Assembly (NCBI GenBank): GCA_015075445.1
Contig: JABTUJ010000012.1
Coordinates: 62,001 to 126,000, forward strand
Source: Verrucomicrobiales bacterium
Lineage (GTDB): Bacteria > Verrucomicrobiota > Verrucomicrobiia > Limisphaerales > J093
Length of the DNA stretch: 64,000 bases
Direction of reading: 5' to 3'
Numbering within the stretch: position 1 is the first letter of the stretch; the number at the start of each line of letters is the position of its first letter. This document shows positions 51,974 to 61,143 of the stretch, piece by piece. A program made the translations under genes and the position numbers. The notes under the pieces were generated by a model. The model did no database searches and was not told the DNA's origin. It was given only the letters and a program-made list of their open reading frames with translations.

Positions 51974-54214
51974 ATGAACCCACGACGAAGCCGGGCGGGC
52001 ACGCCCTTCGCTTGCGCCGGTCTGTTGCTTTGGACTGGCGTCGCTGCCACTCCCACCCTCGAACCGTTGGAGCCGCCGCAGACCTGGTCCCGGCTTGAGT
52101 TCCGTCTCGACGCAATTCCGCGCGCCACGAATCCGTTGGATCCGGACGCGATCCAGGTGGAGGGCCGGTTCAGCGCGCCGGACGGCCAGACGTTGACGGT
52201 GCCGGCGTTCTGGTACCAGGGCTATACGCGGCGACTCGAGGGTCGGAACGAGGTGTTGACCCCGGACGGTGAGCCGGGCTGGCGTCTGCGCTTCCTGCCG
52301 ACGGTGCCCGGCTGGCACACGGTCACGTTAAGCGTACAGACGAACGGCGTGCTGGCGGGCGAGAGTGCGCCGTACCGCTTCGAGGTGGCGGTGCCGCGGA
52401 CGCCGCGGTCGCGCCAGGGCTATGTCCGGGTGGCGGCGAACGGTCGGTACTTCGAGACCGGCGACGGTCAGGCTTTGCCCCTGATCGGCCATTGCGCGTG
52501 TTGGCACCACAGTCGGGGCACGTACGACTACGACGACTGGCTGGCGGCCATGGCGGAGGCGGGCGAGAACTACACGCGGCTTTGGATGGCGCCCTGGGCG
52601 TTTGGGATCGAGACCGAGCCGGGGGCGCGGCTGAACTACCGGCTGGACCGGGCCTGGCAACTGGACCACGTCTTCGAGCAGGCGGCGGCGCACGGGATCT
52701 ACCTGATGCTGTGCTTCGATTACCACGGGATGTTCGAGACACGACCCGACTACTGGGGCAGCAACGACAACTGGAAGAACCACCCGTACAACGCCGTCCA
52801 CGGCGGCCCCTGCGCCAGCCAGAATGAGTTCTTCACGGAGCCCGCGGCGCGGAGGCTCTACGAGAAGCGGCTGCGTTACCTGATTGCGCGGTACGGTTAC
52901 AGCGCGCACCTGCTGGCCTGGCAGTTCTTCAACGAGATCGACAACGTCTACCGGTACTTGAAGCCGGCGGATGTGACGGCCTGGCACGCGGCGATGGGGG
53001 ACTGGCTCAAGACACAGGATCCCTGGAAACACCTGGTCACCACCAGCCTCACCGGCAGCAGCGAACGGCCGGAGATCTGGCGGTTGCCGCAGATGGAGTT
53101 CGCCATGTACCACTCCTACGCGCAGGCGGACCCGGCGGCCGCCCTGCCGGGGATCGCACACCGGTTTCTCGAGCGCTATGCCAAGCCGATGATGATTGGT
53201 GAGTTTGGGACCGACTGGCGGGGATGGCGGCGGGAGCAGGATCCGCATCTGCGGGGCTGGCGACAGGGCCTGTGGGCCGGCGCGCTGAGCGGTTCGGTGG
53301 GGACGTCGATGTCCTGGTGGTGGGAGAGCATTCACGGCGAGCAGCTCTACCCGACGTTTCGGGCGATGCACGACTTCCTCACGCCCACGGGCTGGGGGCA
53401 GGGCCGGTGGGAGGTCCTCGAGTTCGCCCCGCGCGGAAAGGCGCCGGCCGAGGTGGGTGAGCCACGGGCCGGGGAAGGGCCGTTTGCGGTGACGTTGCCG
53501 CTCGACGCGGCGTGGGGGGCTCGGCTGGACGGGTCGCTGGCCGTGGCAGACGCCGATGCCGCGAGTCAGTCCACGGCCCGTCTCAGCCGGTTTGTGCACG
53601 GTACCGCGCATGCGGACTTGCGGATTCCGTTCCGGCTGAGCGCCTGGTTGACGAACGACGCGCGGCTGGTGATGCGGCTGAATTCGGTGTCGGGCGGGGC
53701 GGTGCTGACCGTGCGGGTGGATGGGGAGGAGATGTTTCGGCGAAGCCTGCCCAACAAGGACGGGGGATCGGAAGTGAACCAGGAGTACAACGAGGACGTC
53801 GTGGTGGGCTTGCCCGGCGGACGCCGTTCCATCGAGGTCCACAACGCGGGGGCGGACTGGTTCAATCTCGATTGGGTGCGGCTCGAGAACGTGCTGCCGG
53901 CGGCCTACCCGGACGGCTGGAAGCCCTCGCCGATCGCCGTGGGGTTGCGCCGGGAACAGCAGGCGTTGGTGTACGTGGTCAATCCGCGGGCCAGTTTCCC
54001 CGCCAACGCCACCAACACGGTCGTTGCGCCCTGGCGCGATGCGGCGCTGGAGATCCAGGGCTTTCCGGCGGGGCGGCATCAGGCGGCATGGTTCGACCCC
54101 GCTTCGGCCAGGCGGTTGGGGGAGACGGTGGGTGATGCGAGGGACGGGCGGCTCACACTGCCCTTGCCGGAGTTTGCGGAGGATCTGGCGGGCAGGATCG
54201 AACCGATCCCCTGA
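51974..54214 (+). CDS. DUF5060-type secreted glycoside hydrolase (GH5/clan A-like)
   Basis: 746 residues with signal peptide (FACAGLLLWTGVAATP). An N-terminal beta domain of DUF5060 type (about 35-140: SRLEFRLDAIP, VPAFWYQGYTRRL, WRLRFLPTVPGWHTVTLSVQT) leads into a TIM barrel (150-470): GRYFETGDGQALPLIGHCACW, TRLWMAPWAF, WQFFNEIDN with acid/base Glu321 and MMIGEFGTDW with nucleophile Glu410, the clan-A pair. C-terminal beta domains (about 530-640, a carbohydrate-binding-like sandwich) complete it. Likely endo- or exo-acting on a plant or algal glycan; no substrate can be named. The long upstream in-frame extension is not used, since the ATG at 51974 begins the signal peptide. Confidence 0.82.
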   Translation: MNPRRSRAGTPFACAGLLLWTGVAATPTLEPLEPPQTWSRLEFRLDAIPRATNPLDPDAIQVEGRFSAPDGQTLTVPAFWYQGYTRRLEGRNEVLTPDGEPGWRLRFLPTVPGWHTVTLSVQTNGVLAGESAPYRFEVAVPRTPRSRQGYVRVAANGRYFETGDGQALPLIGHCACWHHSRGTYDYDDWLAAMAEAGENYTRLWMAPWAFGIETEPGARLNYRLDRAWQLDHVFEQAAAHGIYLMLCFDYHGMFETRPDYWGSNDNWKNHPYNAVHGGPCASQNEFFTEPAARRLYEKRLRYLIARYGYSAHLLAWQFFNEIDNVYRYLKPADVTAWHAAMGDWLKTQDPWKHLVTTSLTGSSERPEIWRLPQMEFAMYHSYAQADPAAALPGIAHRFLERYAKPMMIGEFGTDWRGWRREQDPHLRGWRQGLWAGALSGSVGTSMSWWWESIHGEQLYPTFRAMHDFLTPTGWGQGRWEVLEFAPRGKAPAEVGEPRAGEGPFAVTLPLDAAWGARLDGSLAVADADAASQSTARLSRFVHGTAHADLRIPFRLSAWLTNDARLVMRLNSVSGGAVLTVRVDGEEMFRRSLPNKDGGSEVNQEYNEDVVVGLPGGRRSIEVHNAGADWFNLDWVRLENVLPAAYPDGWKPSPIAVGLRREQQALVYVVNPRASFPANATNTVVAPWRDAALEIQGFPAGRHQAAWFDPASARRLGETVGDARDGRLTLPLPEFAEDLAGRIEPIP

Positions 54215-54382
54215 ACCGCAAACCGCGCTCTGCGTACGCTGAATTGGGGCATTGAGTTTTCGGCGTGACAGGGGCCCAATGCTGACGTGGCCGGAGTCGG
54301 GACCGGCAGGGGCACGGGGCGGATGCGGTTGGGCCCGCGACGTCAGGGATGAGAGCCGGTGCGACGCGGCGCACGGCCGCGG

Positions 54383-55480
54383 ATGAAGCAGCGTATCGAG
54401 CGATACCGGTGGCAGGCCCTGCCGCCGCGGGGTGGGGGCGGCGAGCTGCGTTGGGCGCAGGGGACGACCGGGGAGGTGGTGCGTTCAAGGGGGGTGCCGT
54501 TGTGCGATGCGAAGCGATTTCAGGATTGTCTGCGTCACGAGCTGAGCGTGCGGTTGCGCCGGCTCTTTGCCGAGCTCACCGGCGTTCCTTTGAAGGTGAT
54601 CTGGCAGTGTCTGCCGGCCTTCCCCCGGGGGACCTCCGGGCCGCCGTGTCCGCAGGCGCAAAGTCTGGCCGCGCGCGACGGGCGTTTGCCGGAGGCATGC
54701 GAGGGTTGTCTGGCACGGCATTGGCAAACCGGCGTTCGGGTGGCGAGGCGAGAGCATCGGTTTGTGGGTCCCTGCGGGCTTGAAACACTGTGGGTCGTGG
54801 TCCGGGGACCGGGACTGTGTCCGGCGAAGCTGGTGATCCAGGCGCCCCGTAACGCGGCGGTGCGGGGAGTGATCCGTGGGTCGAAGCCAGGGCGGGTGCC
54901 GCGAGGCGGTTTCGAGCGGGCCGCAGCGCTGCTGCGTTTTGCCCGCCGCGAGCTTGAGTTGGCTCTGGAGACCGAGGCACTGAAGCACGCCCTGCTGGAT
55001 GACGCGCGGATTCGCCGGGCGCTCGAGGCCGATGACCGCCGGCTGCGTCGCCGGCTGCAAACGCGCCTGCCCGGGCTGGTGGCCGCCGCGCCGTTGCCGG
55101 TGGCGGGGGAACGGTCGGCTTGCCTGGTCGAACACATGGTGGACTACGTCCGGCGCCACCATCACCGGCCGCTGAGCCTCCGGCAGGTGGCGGGAGAGCT
55201 GGGCATGAACGCGTCGTATCTTTCTGGCGTGTTCTCGCGCGCCACCGGGATGACGTTCCATCATTACCTCGATGAGGTGCGACTCCAGGAGGCGTGCGGG
55301 CTGCTGCGGGATCCGCAGAACCGGGTGGGCGAAGTGGCGGAGCGAGTGGGATATGCCAGCGGCGACTGGTTCCGCCATGCGTTCAAGCAGTACACGGGTC
55401 TGGCGCCATCCGCCTGGCGCGGCCGGAAAGGGGAGAAGCGAAAGCCCGGTCGGAATCCAAAGAAACCGCCGGTAATCTGA
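54383..55480 (+). CDS. PocR-AraC family transcriptional regulator
   Basis: 365 residues. The N-terminal 200 residues match a PocR-type ligand-binding domain: Cys-containing QCLPAFPRGTSGPPCPQAQS, LPEACEGCLARHWQTGVRVARREHRFVGPCGLETLWVVVRG. A helical linker (ELELALETEAL) leads to an AraC HTH pair: VEHMVDYVRRHHHRPLSLRQVAGELGMNASYLSGVFSRATGMTFHHYLDEVRLQEACGLL and VGEVAERVGYASGDWFRHAFKQYTGLAPSAW. PocR domains are thought to sense small hydrocarbon derivatives. It lies 168 bp after the glycoside hydrolase and may regulate it; no operator was identified. Confidence 0.88.
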   Translation: MKQRIERYRWQALPPRGGGGELRWAQGTTGEVVRSRGVPLCDAKRFQDCLRHELSVRLRRLFAELTGVPLKVIWQCLPAFPRGTSGPPCPQAQSLAARDGRLPEACEGCLARHWQTGVRVARREHRFVGPCGLETLWVVVRGPGLCPAKLVIQAPRNAAVRGVIRGSKPGRVPRGGFERAAALLRFARRELELALETEALKHALLDDARIRRALEADDRRLRRRLQTRLPGLVAAAPLPVAGERSACLVEHMVDYVRRHHHRPLSLRQVAGELGMNASYLSGVFSRATGMTFHHYLDEVRLQEACGLLRDPQNRVGEVAERVGYASGDWFRHAFKQYTGLAPSAWRGRKGEKRKPGRNPKKPPVI

Positions 55481-55650
55481 CATTTCTCCGGCTGGCGCGG
55501 GGAGGGCGGTTGTGCGATTCATGCATTGGTCTTCCGGTGGACGATGGTCCGCGGCACGCCTCCACCGCTCGAACGCACGGTAGGGTGCGGGAGAGCTCGC
55601 GGGCGGTGTCGAGACGGTGAAGGAGGAGCCGCCGCGCGGAAGAAGCGGAA

Positions 55651-55689
55651 CCAGCCCGACGCCCGGCACCATGGCCGGGGTCGGGCTGG
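55651..55689. terminator. GC hairpin after the AraC gene
   Basis: CCAGCCCGAC (55651) pairs with GTCGGGCTGG (55680) as a 10-bp stem, with a further GCCCGGC/GCCGGG pair inside. There is no T-run, so it could be a bidirectional stalling structure rather than a classic terminator. The rest of 55481-55730 shows nothing gene-like. Confidence 0.4.
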
Positions 55690-55732
55690 GTGGTATCAGG
55701 GGAAAACCTCATACCGGCACCTCATACCGGCC

Positions 55733-55832
55733 GTAGGCGCCGACGTGAGGAGGCGTTGCGAGCGTAGGCGCCGACGTGAGGAGGCAAGGGTATGGCCCCT
55801 GGCCCCCAACGCCTCCTCACGTCGGCGCCTAC
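55733..55832. repeat. family C, two forward arms and one inverted arm
   Basis: Identical 22-nt arms at 55733-55754 and 55764-55785 face a perfect inverted arm at 55811-55832. It lies between the convergent AraC and Gfo/Idh genes, like the 26.7-kb copy. Confidence 0.9.
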
Positions 55833-55871
55833 AGCCGGTCGTGGCTTCGTGCCGAGCCTGGAAGACCCGGG

Positions 55872-57359
55872 CTAGATCCGCCAGGGCGCCCGTGGGGTTC
55901 GTGATCGGAGGCGGTTGGCGGCGGCGCAATCCAGGAAGGTCTCCCGTTCCGGATCCCAGCGGAGCGACTGACCGGTCCAGTAGGCGATGTTCGTGAGGAT
56001 TCCGAGCGAGGACGTGCGGTGGCCGAGTTCCTCGGAGCAGTAGGTCTGTTCGCGGCTCCGGACGCACTTGAGCCAGTTGGCGTGGTGATCGTTGGCGCCG
56101 ATGTTCACCTCGCGGGAGGTGAGTTTCATCTCGTCGAACAGGCTCGCCGGGCCCGCCTCGATGGGCCCGCCGGTCGAAAGGGCGGTGACCCAGCCGCGTT
56201 CGCCCGCGAAGATGCCTCCGAACATGCCGGCCAGACGTGCGTCCGGCGGCAGGATGCCCGGGTACAACCTGGGGACCTGGTGCCAGTCGTTCACGAAATG
56301 CAGCAGCGTCCCGGTCGCGTAACGGAACGTCAGCGTGGGGAAGGTCCCCGATCGCGGGTGGAAGAGTTCGACTGGTCCGCTGGTCTCGACGCCCAGGGCG
56401 TACTGGATCACGTCGGCGGCATGTGACAGGAACCAGGTGCTCGAGGTGACGCCGAAGGCCTCGGCGAATGCCCAGGGCACGACGCCGGGGGAGGGGTTCT
56501 CGTGGTAGAGCCGGTTGTAGGGACGCCACGGGGCGGGGCCGACCCAGAGATCCCAATCCAGGCCCTCAGGTACGGGCTCGGCCGGCAGGGCGAAATCCAC
56601 GGGCACGTAGGAAGCGCCGAGCACCTCCGGGTTCAGGATGTCGCGGTACGGCTGGCAACGGGCGCCGCCAATCCAGCCCGCCAGCGTGTGGAGCTGGGTG
56701 AAGACGTGCTTTACGGTGCCCAGTCCTCCGCCGCGCACAAAGCGGCACACCTGACGGATGGTCGGGCTCGAGCGGTACTGGGTGCCGGTCTGAAAGATGC
56801 GTCCGTAACGGCGCACGGCTTCCACGACCCGCCGGCCTTCCTCGATCGTGACGGAGATGGGCTTTTCGCAATAGACGTCCTTGCCTGCCTTGGCCGCATC
56901 GATCGACTGGAGTGAATGCCAGTGATCCGGCGAGGCGATCACGACCGCGTCGATGTCCGGGCGCGCCAGGATTTCGCGATAGTCATTGTACGCCCGGCAG
57001 CCATGGTACGCGCCGCTCGTCGTGTTGGCGGCGTACATCTGTTCGGTGGTGGATTGCGCGGCCTCGCGCCGGACGCGGTCCGGATCGCACACCGCCAGCA
57101 ACTGGAAGCCCGGATCACCGGCGAGCCGGCGGAGGTGACCGCGTCCCATGGCGCCCACGCCGATCAGCCCGACGTTGATGCGCTGGCTGGGCGGCACCGA
57201 ACCTTCGGCGCCTCGGGCCGAGGACGGGATCCACGCTGGGATGCTCAGCAGGCCGGCGGTGGCGGCGGTGGACTGGAGGAATCGTCGCCGATTGAGGGAG
57301 GCTGTGACCGGCGGGCGGTGGGAAGCGGGCGGTTCTACGCGGAGCTGCTCCGGGGCCAT
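55872..57359 (-). CDS. Tat-exported Gfo/Idh/MocA family oxidoreductase
   Basis: 495 residues. Tat motif LNRRRFLQSTAATAGLLSIP, Rossmann INVGLIGVGAMGRGHLRRLA, VVIASPDHWHSLQSIDAAKAGKDVYCEKPISVTIEEGRRVVEAVRRYGRIFQTGTQYRSS with the EKP cofactor/substrate motif intact (compare the Ala in the 45.3-kb paralogue). The C-terminal domain includes WDLWVGPAPWRPYN, SSTWFLSHAADVIQYALG and ANWLKCVRSREQTYCSEELGHRTS. This corresponds to the secreted glycosidase-like oxidoreductases of polysaccharide-utilising Verrucomicrobiota and Planctomycetes. The start is set at the ATG at 57359; a longer frame would run through a family-A palindrome. Confidence 0.9.
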   Translation of the reverse strand: MAPEQLRVEPPASHRPPVTASLNRRRFLQSTAATAGLLSIPAWIPSSARGAEGSVPPSQRINVGLIGVGAMGRGHLRRLAGDPGFQLLAVCDPDRVRREAAQSTTEQMYAANTTSGAYHGCRAYNDYREILARPDIDAVVIASPDHWHSLQSIDAAKAGKDVYCEKPISVTIEEGRRVVEAVRRYGRIFQTGTQYRSSPTIRQVCRFVRGGGLGTVKHVFTQLHTLAGWIGGARCQPYRDILNPEVLGASYVPVDFALPAEPVPEGLDWDLWVGPAPWRPYNRLYHENPSPGVVPWAFAEAFGVTSSTWFLSHAADVIQYALGVETSGPVELFHPRSGTFPTLTFRYATGTLLHFVNDWHQVPRLYPGILPPDARLAGMFGGIFAGERGWVTALSTGGPIEAGPASLFDEMKLTSREVNIGANDHHANWLKCVRSREQTYCSEELGHRTSSLGILTNIAYWTGQSLRWDPERETFLDCAAANRLRSRTPRAPWRI

Positions 57360-57401
57360 GGACCGGGGAAAGTGCAGGCTGGAAGCCCGCACCACAGGGT
57401 C
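57357..57401. repeat. palindromic family A, single copy upstream of a Gfo/Idh gene
   Basis: CCATGGACC at 57357 followed by GTGCAGGCT-GGA-AGCCCGCAC (57372-57392, one mismatch) and ACAGGGTCACGG. It lies in the leader of the minus-strand gene, overlapping its start codon region. Confidence 0.8.
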
Positions 57402-57517
57402 ACGGGAGGGTGAAGACGCAAAGTGCATTGGCTGGGGCATAGCCGTAAGGCCGTCTTCGCACGCGGTCAAGCCAAGTTCCCCGTTGACGCCCTGCGTCCG
57501 ACCGGCGAAAAGGCGGC

Positions 57518-59083
57518 ATGCCGACTGTTCGCCGCGCTCTCCTGTCTGTGTTCGACAAAACCGGCCTCGTCCCTTTCGCGCAAGCCCTGGCCAGCCGGCC
57601 CATCGAATTGCTCTCGACGGGCGGCACGGCGCGGACCCTGCGCGAGGCCGGCTTGGAGGTGATGGAGCTCAGCGAGTTCACCGGGTTTCCCGAGATGCTC
57701 GATGGCCGGGTCAAGACGCTGCACCCGCGAGTTCATGGCGGGTTGCTCTATGTCCGCGGAAACGCGGCCCATGAGGCGGCGGTGGCCCAGCACGGGCTCC
57801 GGCCCATCGACCTGGTGGTGGTGAATCTGTACCCGTTCGAGCAGACCGTCGCGCGGCCGCAGGTGACGCTGAGCGAGGTGATCGAGAACATTGACATCGG
57901 GGGCCCGGCCATGCTGCGGAGCGCGGCCAAGAACCATGAGTTCGTCACGGTGGTCACCGACCCGGCCGACTACGCCGAGGTGGCCGATCAGATTGTGGCG
58001 AACGGCGAGACCACGCTCGACCTGCGGCAGCGCCTCGCGGCCAAGGTTTATGCGCGGACCTCCGCCTACGATGCCGCCATTGCCGCGCACCTGCCGCGTC
58101 ACCTGGGCTTGCGGGAGGACCCGTCGGAGTCGGATCGGGTGCCGGGCGTCCTGGCGTTGCAGGCGCCGTGGGTGCAGACGTTGCGCTACGGGGAGAACCC
58201 GCACCAGGCCGCCGCCCTTTACGGCCGCTTTGGTGAGTACTTCCGGCAACTCCATGGTCGGGAACTCTCCTACAACAACATCCTCGATCTCACCGCCGCG
58301 GCGGCGTTAATCGCCGAGTTCGATCCGGCCACCCCGACGCTCGCGATCCTGAAGCACACCAACCCCTGCGGCGTCGGCCAGGGCCACAGCCTCCGGGAGG
58401 CATGGGAGAAGGCGCTGGCGACGGACCGGCAGGCGCCTTTTGGCGGCATCATTGCCGTGAACCAGCCGCTGGACGGTCCGGCGGCGGAGGCGATCGCCGG
58501 GATCTTCAGCGAAGTCATCATCGCCCCTGGCTTCGCCGAGGCCGCCCTCACGATCTTGCAGGCCAAGAAGAATCTGCGGCTGATGCAGGTCCTGCGCGAC
58601 CCTCGCGAGGCCGCCGGGTGGGAGGCGCGCAGCGTGGGCGCCGATTCGGTTCTGTGGCAGCAACGCGACACGCGCATGGTCAGCGTCGCGGACCTCGAAA
58701 TCGTGACGCAGCGCGCGCCCACCGAGGCCGAGTTGCGCGCCATGCTCTTCGGCTGGCGCGTCGTGAAGCACCTGAAATCCAACGCCATCGTCTACGCGGG
58801 TCCGGATCGCACGCTCGGCGTGGGGGCCGGCCAGATGAGTCGGGTGGACGCCAGCCGGTTGGCGGTCTGGAAGGCTGGGGAAGCGGGGCTGAACCTTGCG
58901 GGCAGCGCGGTGTGCAGCGATGCGTTCTTCCCGTTCGCGGATGGCCTGGTTGCCGCCGCAGAGGCCGGCGCCACGGCCGCGATACAGCCCGGAGGTTCGG
59001 TGCGGGACGCCGAGGTGATTGCCGCCGCCAACGCGCGCAACGTGGCCATGGCCTTCACGCGCGTGCGCCACTTCCGACACTGA
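57518..59083 (+). CDS. purH: bifunctional AICAR formyltransferase/IMP cyclohydrolase
   Basis: 521 residues, standard PurH length; last two steps of de novo IMP synthesis. The N-terminal IMP cyclohydrolase has [49 protein letters not shown] and [13 protein letters not shown] with [19 protein letters not shown]. The C-terminal AICAR transformylase has [40 protein letters not shown] and [28 protein letters not shown]. The ATG at 57518 gives [16 protein letters not shown]. The stop sits in a small GACCCC-TCC-GGGGTC hairpin. Confidence 0.97.
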   Translation: MPTVRRALLSVFDKTGLVPFAQALASRPIELLSTGGTARTLREAGLEVMELSEFTGFPEMLDGRVKTLHPRVHGGLLYVRGNAAHEAAVAQHGLRPIDLVVVNLYPFEQTVARPQVTLSEVIENIDIGGPAMLRSAAKNHEFVTVVTDPADYAEVADQIVANGETTLDLRQRLAAKVYARTSAYDAAIAAHLPRHLGLREDPSESDRVPGVLALQAPWVQTLRYGENPHQAAALYGRFGEYFRQLHGRELSYNNILDLTAAAALIAEFDPATPTLAILKHTNPCGVGQGHSLREAWEKALATDRQAPFGGIIAVNQPLDGPAAEAIAGIFSEVIIAPGFAEAALTILQAKKNLRLMQVLRDPREAAGWEARSVGADSVLWQQRDTRMVSVADLEIVTQRAPTEAELRAMLFGWRVVKHLKSNAIVYAGPDRTLGVGAGQMSRVDASRLAVWKAGEAGLNLAGSAVCSDAFFPFADGLVAAAEAGATAAIQPGGSVRDAEVIAAANARNVAMAFTRVRHFRH

Positions 59084-59096
59084 CCCCTCCGGGGTC
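59082..59096. terminator. short hairpin between convergent purH and membrane-protein genes
   Basis: GACCCC-TCC-GGGGTC, overlapping the purH stop codon and ending one base before the neighbouring minus-strand stop. The only convergent gap (13 bp) in the window without a dispersed repeat. Confidence 0.3.
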
Positions 59097-59543
59097 TCAG
59101 CGCGCCGGCAGTTCGATCCGCTCGCCCGAACGCCACGGGTGCTCCTGCCCGTTCAGAATGAGCGTGCGCGGCAGCAACTCGATCTCGTGCCCGAACAGGT
59201 CGAAGGTGACCGTGCCGGGCAGGAAGGTGGTATCGAAGAACTTCACGCGGCCGAACGGGACTTCGGTCTGCCGCTCCGGCCGGTCAAAGCGCACCGTGGC
59301 GGGCTTCGCGGCCGGCGGAACGGGCGCGCCGGGGAAGGCCAGGACAACCCCGTCGAGTCCGAAGCGTGGTTGGCGGATGATGAGCAGGGGCGTGCCGTTG
59401 GTCTCGCTACGGAAGCTGACCTCCCAGGGGCCGCGCCGCACCCGCAGATGTTCCAGCAGCCAGAAACCGCCGAAGTACAGGGCGACGCACGCCAGGAAGA
59501 CCGTCAAGGCGTGTCGCCAGAAACGTTCGGGTTTGCCGTCCAT
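59097..59543 (-). CDS. small membrane-anchored protein of unknown function
   Basis: 148 residues. One N-terminal transmembrane helix ([19 protein letters not shown], residues 12-30) is followed by a beta-rich extracytoplasmic domain ([61 protein letters not shown]). No family recognised. The ATG at 59543 places a short basic N-terminus before the helix. It is convergent with purH and divergent from hflX. Confidence 0.65.
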   Translation of the reverse strand: MDGKPERFWRHALTVFLACVALYFGGFWLLEHLRVRRGPWEVSFRSETNGTPLLIIRQPRFGLDGVVLAFPGAPVPPAAKPATVRFDRPERQTEVPFGRVKFFDTTFLPGTVTFDLFGHEIELLPRTLILNGQEHPWRSGERIELPAR

Positions 59544-59621
59544 GCCGTTTGCCGGCGGCACGGTGCGACGACCGGCCCGCAAGTCAAGCCGGCGCTGCCG
59601 GCGAGGCCCGGCCACGAACGG

Positions 59622-59655
59622 CGGTTGCCCCCGGCCGTCGCGGCGACTATGTTCC
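59622..59655 (+). promoter_or_regulatory. promoter-like element of hflX
   Basis: TTGCCC near 59625, 17-bp spacer, TATGTT (about 59648-59653), then about 23 bp to the TTG start at 59677. Confidence 0.4.
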
Positions 59656-59676
59656 GGCCGACGCAGAAAGCACTGA

Positions 59677-60975
59677 TTGAAAGCCCTCATTTCCACCAAC
59701 CGCGAACGTCGCACCAGCCGCGTACTGCTGGTCGGCGTTGAACTCAAGTCGGGTCAGGACTTCGCCGTGCGGGATGCTCTCGATGAGCTCGGCCAGCTCG
59801 CCACCACCGCGGGCGCGCAGGTGGTGGGCGATGCCGTCCAGCGGTTGGACCGGCCGCACCCCGCCACCTTCATCGGCTCGGGCAAGGCCGAGGCCCTCGC
59901 GAACACCTGCCGCGAGCAGAAGGTGGATACGGTGATCTTCGACGACGAACTCTCCGCTGCCCAGGCTCGCAACCTCGAACGGATTCTCGGCTGCAAGATT
60001 CTGGACCGCACCGAAGTCATTCTCGACATCTTCGCCCGCCGCGCCCACACCCGCGAGGGCAAGCTGCAGGTGGAGTTGGCCCAGCTCCAGCATCTGCTGC
60101 CGCGCCTGACCCGCTACTGGACCCACCTGTCGCGGCAACGCGGCGGCCTGGGCGCCATCGGCGGCGAGGGCGAGAGCCAGCTCGAGGCCGACCGGCGTCG
60201 GGTTCAGGAACGCATCGACAAGCTGCGGGTCGAGCTCGAGGAGGTCCGTCGCCAGCGCACCACCCGGCGGCAGGGGCGGCAGCGGAGCCAGTGGCCGCTC
60301 GCCTCCATCGTCGGCTACACGAACGCCGGCAAGTCCACCTTGTTCAATGCGCTGACCCGGGCGGGGGTGCTGGAGGAAGACAAGCTGTTCGCGACGCTCG
60401 ATCCCACGACGCGCCGGCTGCGCTTGCCGACGAACCAGAATGTGCTGCTCTCGGACACGGTTGGTTTCATCCGCAAGCTCCCGCATCAGCTCGTCGAGGC
60501 GTTCAAAGCCACGCTCGAGGAAGTCCGCAACGCCGATCTGCTCCTCCACGTGGTGGACCTCAGTCATCCGCAGGCCGCGGAACAGATCGCCGCGGTGAGC
60601 CGCGTGCTGGACGAGCTCGGGGCCGGCGGCAAACCGGTCCTGATGGTCTTCAACAAGATCGACCGGCTCGAGAACGGCGAAGGCGTCCACGGGTGGCGCG
60701 AGCTCCATCCGGATGCCGTGTTCGTCTCCGCCAAGACGCAAGCGGGCTTTCCTGACCTGCGCGTGGCGCTCGGGAATGCGCTCCGTCCGATCCGCGAGTT
60801 TGTCGAGCTGGTCATCCCGCACCGCGAAGCGGTTGCCGTGGCCCGGCTTCACGAAGTGGGTCAGGTGGTCGAGCGCGAATACACGGGCCAGGCGGCGCGC
60901 TTCAAGGCCCGGATTCCGCCGCATCTCCGCGCCGAGTTCGCCCCCTTCCTGGCGGAGGAATCCCCGGATTCGTGA
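59677..60975 (+). CDS. hflX: ribosome-associated GTPase HflX
   Basis: 432 residues. Splits stalled or heat-damaged 70S ribosomes. N-terminal HflX domain: GAQVVGDAVQRLDRPHPATFIGSGKAEAL, TVIFDDELSAAQARNLE, LDRTEVILDIFARRAHTREGKLQVELAQLQHLLPRL, followed by the Gly-rich GGLGAIGGEGESQLEADRR linker. G domain: GYTNAGKSTLFNAL (G1, 213-226), a Thr-containing switch I, LSDTVGFIRKLP (G3), FNKIDRL (G4) and VSAKT (G5). The start is TTG at 59677, the only plausible start before the conserved region; a promoter-like pair of boxes precedes it. Confidence 0.95.
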   Translation: MKALISTNRERRTSRVLLVGVELKSGQDFAVRDALDELGQLATTAGAQVVGDAVQRLDRPHPATFIGSGKAEALANTCREQKVDTVIFDDELSAAQARNLERILGCKILDRTEVILDIFARRAHTREGKLQVELAQLQHLLPRLTRYWTHLSRQRGGLGAIGGEGESQLEADRRRVQERIDKLRVELEEVRRQRTTRRQGRQRSQWPLASIVGYTNAGKSTLFNALTRAGVLEEDKLFATLDPTTRRLRLPTNQNVLLSDTVGFIRKLPHQLVEAFKATLEEVRNADLLLHVVDLSHPQAAEQIAAVSRVLDELGAGGKPVLMVFNKIDRLENGEGVHGWRELHPDAVFVSAKTQAGFPDLRVALGNALRPIREFVELVIPHREAVAVARLHEVGQVVEREYTGQAARFKARIPPHLRAEFAPFLAEESPDS

Positions 60976-60984
60976 CCATTCCCA

Positions 60985-61041
60985 CTGTTCGTAATCTGCG
61001 GAGAATCCGGGGCAAGGGAGTTTCTCCACCGATTTCGAACA
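60985..61041. repeat. family D, single unit
   Basis: TGTTCGTAATCTGCGGAGA and inverted TCTCCACCGATTTCGAACA, a diverged single copy of the 37-kb array unit, located 10 bp after hflX and before the convergent nfeD. Confidence 0.82.
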
Positions 61042-61143
61042 TGGGAGATCAGGGAAGCGACGGGTTCCGCTTGGACCTGCTGAGGGGCCACGAACAGCAG
61101 GCGAGACACCTGCATCACAGATCCCCGGAAGCAGCGACCCGGG

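Noticed and set aside
59637..59680. hflX start at a downstream ATG
   Set aside because: The conserved N-terminus begins before the first internal ATG, so the TTG at 59677 is needed.
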